A stretch of DNA of 64,000 nucleotides from Agapetus fuscipes (lineage: Eukaryota; Arthropoda; Insecta; Trichoptera; Glossosomatidae), in assembly GCA_951799405.1 (NCBI GenBank), contig OX637334.1, forward strand, positions 6,510,001-6,574,000. The letters run 5' to 3'. Below the pieces are notes generated by a model. That model had not been told where the DNA came from, searched no databases, and worked only from the letters and a program-made list of their open reading frames with translations. This document shows positions 45,225 to 64,000 of the stretch, piece by piece (the stretch's first letter is position 1; each line of letters opens with the position of its first letter). The position numbers and the translations under genes are program-made.

Positions 45225-45600
45225 CCAAACTCATTAACAGAGTAGAAGCATTCAAAGTCTATCACCGAATGCACAAAATTTTCTTGGCAGACATGGTAAC
45301 CAGTACAGAAGTCCTGAGGCGAGCTAGATTTGACAGGGAGCTGCTGTGGAATATCAATTTTTGTAAGATCTGGGGCATATACTACGTGAGAAAATACCAC
45401 CTTCTCCAACTGTTATTGAAGGGGAAGATTGAGGGACGACGAGGGCCTAGTAAGAGATAGACGTCGTGGCTAAAAAATGTAAGGAAGTGTACCGGCATCC
45501 CTCAATGTTGAGAAGCTGTTTCAAAAGACACAGGACAGGGGCATGTTTTTTGAGGCGATCGCAAACATTGGAGGGACCAAACAAGGCACATAATCAAACG
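45225..45600 (+). mobile_element. LINE C-terminal remnant
   Basis: Plus frame VEAFKVYHRMHKIF, STEVLRRARFDRELLWNI, HLLQLLLKGKIEGRRGPSKR, then a stop and SWLKNVRKCTGI. This is the E(A/M)xxYRRMLxI...LLQLILQGKIEGRRGPGRR type endonuclease-RT tail, broken by stops. Confidence 0.78.
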
Positions 45601-45807
45601 ACTATAATTCCAGTTTAAATCAATGATAAAAGTCACAGTTCGCTTGACCGTCACTACAACAGGATATCAATGAAATGAATTTTAAATTTTAAATCAAATA
45701 CTTAACCTAAAATTAAAGAAATGTCATGTAAAAAAAAATTAACAAATAGAGAATTTCAGAACACAAAATGCAATCATTTCAAATCAGATACAAAAATATT
45801 GTCTTTT

Positions 45808-45813
45808 TTTATT
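45808..45813 (-). promoter_or_regulatory. vasa: vasa polyadenylation signal AATAAA
   Basis: An AATAAA hexamer on the minus strand lies 86 bases past the vasa stop codon. It would give a short 3' UTR. Confidence 0.5.
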
Positions 45814-45898
45814 TTTGATGATGAACGACTGTTTGAAACGTTTTAAAATAAGAAACTTAACGTTAACACACTCCCAGCGCAGACTCGGGAGCATTCTT

Positions 45899-59855
<13,957 letters not shown>

Positions 59856-60279
59856 TTTATCTGCAAACAAAAAAGACAAAAAATAAAATGGAGGCCAAAA
59901 AATAAGTAGGTACATAAAAAATCCTTTGTCGTCGAGATAAAAAAATACCTACCTACTTTTGAAAGATAATGAAATATAATGTGCAAATGTTGTGACAGAT
60001 ACAAAATGACAAGCGGAAATACGAGCTGTTGAGGTTCATTTACTTTTTCACTGTTATATTAAAGAAATTATTGATAATTTCGGTTTTACCGGAATAAATA
60101 TAAACATCGCCAAGAACGGACGAGTTTGACAATGAATGGAACACCACGTGTGAAAGCTCAAGGACAAGATCATGAATTTTATTTTCACAATGTATGATCA
60201 AACAAAAAGATATATTTAGCTCGAAAGATTTGCAATTTGCTAATAATGAATAAATCGTCGAAATACACTGGTTACTTAC

Positions 60280-60345
60280 TGAACAGAAAATAACGTTAAA
60301 TAATCTTCCCGCTAAAAGCCGGAAATTTTTCTAATGCAAACCAGA
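60280..60345 (-). other. vasa: Probable vasa 5' untranslated exon and promoter area
   Basis: On the minus strand TTCA is followed by GTAAGTAACC, an almost perfect donor, with the first intron base at 60279. The next acceptor is the one at 59862-59861, five bases before the vasa ATG. The exon therefore looks like a non-coding first exon. Its upstream end, and so the transcription start, is a guess. Confidence 0.4.
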
Positions 60346-60714
60346 GACAACAAAACATCAAGTTTTGTTTATCACAGGTTTGTATTTTTTAAGTTTCACA
60401 GCTCCCATACAAGTTGACAAAGTCGTATAAAGCATATTGGTTGTAAGTACCGTAATCAAAATATAACTTGAAAATTATTAGTCTACGTTTTCTTGAAAAA
60501 AAATTAAGACAGAAAATTTATGAGTCATTCTCAATGGAAAATCCATTTTGCCGGAAAAAAATATGAGTGGTTAAGGCATTGAACCAATATGAAACACCTT
60601 AGCAACAAGTACATAAAGTGATATAAAAAATGTGTAGGTACACAACTCAATCATGTCTACCAATGATGTCTACTAAACTACTGCACGAGCCTTAAAATTG
60701 TGGTCATTTAGGCC

Positions 60715-60962
60715 TAATCTAATCTAAGTTGCAAAGATATGTTACATTGGAGATTCACACTACATGCATTCTCACAACCAGACATGTACAAGTTTGCGCT
60801 TGCACATGCCTCATGTGAGTCAACAACATGAAAACCAAATCTCAAATGGACATACACCCTGTAACTCTTGCTGTCCTTCCTTGTAACAGGGGTGACATTG
60901 GCAAAGTGAACCATTTTTACAGCATAGGTGGTAAGCCGCATACCAACCTATAAGTTAAGGAA
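60715..60962 (-). repeat. Family A, full length
   Basis: Tail CTAATCTAATCTAAG. The head ends CAACCTATAAGTTAAGGAA. Confidence 0.87.
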
Positions 60963-60969
60963 CATACAC

Positions 60970-62320
60970 GACAAATTACATTTTTTAAATCAATAAATAA
61001 TAATATAAGTATATGGACATCAAAAACTAAAACATAAAACAAATTTCACTTTAATAAACCCTAGCCACTAACATTACAGATCAACCGCCATTTCTTTCTG
61101 TCCTTACATACTTCTTTCATTTTCTCCAGAGTCATGTCCTGCAGTCAGTCCTGCTTCTTATATTAGCCAGTAGACTCGGAACAAATTTCCTAGAAACAAA
61201 ATTTTGACGTCACACTGCCGAGTTGCTACGGATAAGACAAACTTACATATTATATTTATTGTTTGCTAACGTTAAAATAACTTTTAAATGCGGCTAGTTT
61301 TGTACCGTTTGCTCGCCGACAACAAAAAACTATTTTCAAAATTTTGCTGAGTCTATGTATATGAACATGAAACAGCTTTCCAAACTCAACCCCTCAACAT
61401 AAGTATCAATCAGCGTAATTCAAGTATTTTATCATTCTTTTATTTCATCAGGAATTTAAATTTTGTAAAAATAATTTTGATTCATTTCTGTTTAGTTCGC
61501 CTAGGTAGGCGAAAGTAGGTACTAGACAGAAATAAAATTATAAAAAGTGAATTAAAACTTTGTTATTTTAATTAATATAATACGACTTTCACTGTGTAAA
61601 CCACCAAACCCTTAAAAATATTATTAATTTTGATTCAACTTGTATAGGAGATGTAAAACTTGTTTAATTTTTTTTTTTTGTTTAATTTTTTTTTTAATTT
61701 TTTTTTTAATTTTTTGTTTAATTTTTAGAAAATAATTTTTATTGTTTTTTTAAAAATAAATCTTTATAATGGCTTACCACAGTGTTTCACTAAACAAATT
61801 TGAACTCTTGTAAAACTTGTATTATTGTGGATACTGGATATAAAAAAAATATATCTATGTATAGTAAAAACTCTGTGAGTAAAAATAAACAAATAGAGGA
61901 TACAAAAAACTCTTTGGATGTTTATTGTTTTTAATCTCCATGTTGTTTTTATGATTACAAATTAAGTAATGTCTTTAAATGATGTAGGTATTATTTACTT
62001 ATGGTAATGCAGACAATGCATTGTTATATTTTTGGCCACAGAACAGGACGTTCCATTTCTTAGCATATAACGTCACATGCCTATGTAACTAGGGTCCTTA
62101 GCAACTTGCCACAAAATACATAGGTACCTATTTTTAACGGTTCCATAGCAGCATGGTCGTGTAAAGTGACACCTATTTTGTGTTACTTACTTACTTAGTG
62201 ATAAAATCTAATATTTATTAGGTCGATGTCCCTATATCTACCTATCCATCTTTGAAAATTAAAATTACTAAAGACTTTACCATTGTAAGCATCACAATGC
62301 AGTTCCAACGCTGACCCATT
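60970..62320. other. Unassigned AT-rich sequence
   Basis: Long low-complexity T-rich runs at 61665-61760 (TTTTTTTTTAATTTTTT). No gene. Fragments of the GTTGCTAGGG repeat at 61205-61340 and 62060-62165. Confidence 0.45.
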
Positions 62321-62325
62321 CTCAG

Positions 62326-62495
62326 GGCCTTTTCAAACACAACGCATTTTGCCCGGATTGTCTATGGATTACTGGGCAAACGGTTAGAAAACTTTCATAC
62401 ATCTCCATACACTATAAGACTGCCGACCCAGCAACAGATAGAAAATAAAATAAGACAAACTGGGCAGAATGCGTCTAATGTGAAATGGCTGTCAG
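62326..62495 (+). mobile_element. Family E MITE (reference copy)
   Basis: Left AACGCATTTTGCCCGGATTG and right CTGGGCAGAATGCGTCTAAT form the terminal inverted repeats. 170 bp, non-coding. Confidence 0.8.
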
Positions 62496-62544
62496 AGAGC
62501 TGTAATGCCATGTTCTTTGATCTCCTTTACCTGAGTCATCCTCT

Positions 62545-62945
62545 TCTTCTTCTTCATCAAGGGTGCTACAGGCCAATTTGAGCCTTGGCTTTCAACAACC
62601 TTTGCCTCAAACTCCGCCTGCCCTCCGACGCTGCTGTCCAGTACCCAACTTGTAAAACCTGAGCCGCATCCTTCTCCACTTCATCCCTCCGTCTCAGTGT
62701 TGGCCTTTTCGCTCTTCTTCCTCCCGAATCCGAGTCTTATAAAAGTTGGAATACTGGGTGTTTGGTAGATGCTGGAAGTTTCATCATTCTGCCTCATACA
62801 CACCACTCTTCTCCATATTTTATTGGGCCACTTAATTCAACGAAGCACTTTCCTTTCAAACACTTCAATTACTTTAGCTGATTGAGCTGTCAGTGCTAGT
62901 GCTTCACATCCATAATACACTTCTGACCTGGGCCTGAAGTCTCAT
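62545..62945 (-). mobile_element. LINE endonuclease-RT C-terminal remnant
   Basis: Minus strand, broken frames: VYYGCEALALTAQSAKVIEV, FERKVLR, then EKANTETEG and FEAKVVESQGSNWPVAP. This is the YGCEtWtLT...FERKiLR...W.AA..R..(F)EAK tail common in insect RTE-like elements. Ends in (GAA)n. Confidence 0.7.
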
Positions 62946-63520
62946 CGGGCGTCGGTAGATCTTATCTTATCTATTTGAAGATAGAACGCAATAAAAGAGA
63001 GTCATTTCACTTCAATTATGTAGTCGCTATTCTAATATCCATCATCAAACACTTATTTCTTATAATTTGTTTTGCTCACAGCAATCCTTTCCCTTACACA
63101 CCATATTCTCAAGCTTCCTAGTAATGTTTCGATTCTTTTAAAACATACTCCCTAATGGACTTTTTTCTCGGTGTCCTCAAAAAAGTCACTGGTTTATGTA
63201 ACTCGCACCTTTAGCAAGCAAAAATACAATATAAATTGGCCTTCTCCCTAACAACCTGGCCATGTGATATAATAATTCCTTTATTGATGGAATTTGTACC
63301 AAGTTCAAAACATAAATTCATTCACAATTTAAATTTTCAAACGCAAGATCTGATTCACAGAAACCTGAAGTGAAAACACTTTTTTTTTATTATAATTGAT
63401 TTATTTGGTACACCTTCATGAATAATACTTGTTTAGAAAATATTGAATTAAGTATATAAAATTGAATGTATAAAAGGTTTAAGGATCTGCATTGTATACA
63501 TTCCAAGTATCAAACTAGCA

Positions 63521-63777
63521 TCTAAATCTAAATCTAAATCTAAGCTGCAAAGATATGTATCATTTGAGATTCATATTAAATGCATTCCCACAAGCAGACA
63601 TGCATAATTTCGCGCTTACACATGCTGCATGTGGACCTACAATATAAAAACCCCAATCTCAAATGAACATAAGCCCTGCAACTCTTGCCGACCTTCCCTG
63701 AAGCAGGGGTGACATTGGCAAAGTGAACCATTTTTTACAGTATGGGTGGTCAGCCGCATACCAACCTATCAGTCAAG
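63521..63777 (-). repeat. Family A, full length, 6-bp tail units
   Basis: Tail is TCTAAATCTAAATCTAAATC. The body is almost identical to the 49108 and 17221 copies. The head ends CAACCTATCAGTCAAG. Confidence 0.88.
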
Positions 63778-64000
63778 CATAACAATTCAAATATCAGGGG
63801 CGTGCATAGCATTTCAAGCACGGGTAGGCAACTGAGCTACTCCATCATTATGAGCCTACCTTACTGATTCAAGGTCTTTTGAAGTTCAAAAGACATTTCA
63901 GATCATTAACAGGGTTATTCACAACACGTTTGATCCATAGCTGACCCATGGAACTTTTTTTTTTGTATGAAAAATTCACGATAGGTGGCGGTTGAGCCAT

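Overview
This window is eukaryotic nuclear DNA, most likely from an arthropod and probably an insect. It is AT-rich and gene-poor. Its few real coding exons are short, relatively GC-rich and bounded by GT/AG introns. Most of the rest is layered transposable elements: tRNA-derived SINEs, 5'-truncated LINEs, and DNA transposons or MITEs with terminal inverted repeats. Frequent GTAGGTA/TACCTAC words and a GGGTTCCGTA-type inverted repeat recall Lepidoptera, but that is a weak hint. I could not fix the species.

The main gene is a complete vasa orthologue on the minus strand. It has 13 coding exons from the ATG at 59855 to the stop at 45899. All intron phases agree, and the exons sum to 1809 nt (602 aa plus stop). 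It has an RGG-rich N terminus, a full DEAD-box helicase core with every classical motif, and the FGG-x-DIR and terminal EEMW signatures of Vasa. A probable non-coding first exon ends at 60280. A second, smaller gene model lies on the plus strand at 34411-35488 (three in-frame exons, 154 aa, 5' part not found). It may be transposon-derived.

Layout. 1-33 kb is repeats and decayed LINEs, including a 22-bp minisatellite (20.35-20.55 kb), a 0.9-kb foldback element (20.9-21.8 kb), a 190-bp tandem array (23.6-24.2 kb) and a tandemly expanded MITE (29.5-30.1 kb). 33-36 kb holds the small spliced gene. 36-45.6 kb holds further repeats, a PIF/Harbinger transposon nested in a MITE (41.6-43.4 kb) and a perfect 96-bp-arm palindrome (43.8-44.0 kb). 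45.8-60.3 kb is vasa, whose introns carry a young LINE with a 21-bp target-site duplication, a hAT element with an 8-bp duplication, and many SINEs. 60.3-64 kb is repeats.

Repeat family names used below. Family A: about 250 bp, from a conserved TTGACTTATAGGTTGG start to a tail of GATTA/GATTTA/GATTATA repeats preceded by TTTGCAACTTA. Family B: about 320-340 bp tRNA-derived SINE (TAGCTCAGTTGG / GGTTCGAATCCC) ending near TATGTGTAGCTTAG. Family C: about 290 bp tRNA-derived SINE (GTCTAGTGGTTAACAC / GGTTCGAATCCC) ending in (ATT)n. Family D: CR1-like LINE whose 3' end carries GGCGCC...CCAATTATT. Family E: about 170-190 bp MITE with AACGCATTCTGCCC termini. Family F: tRNA-Ser/Leu-like SINE. Family G: a 3' end with an oligo-A tail. 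Boundaries of individual repeat copies are by eye and good to roughly 5-15 bp.
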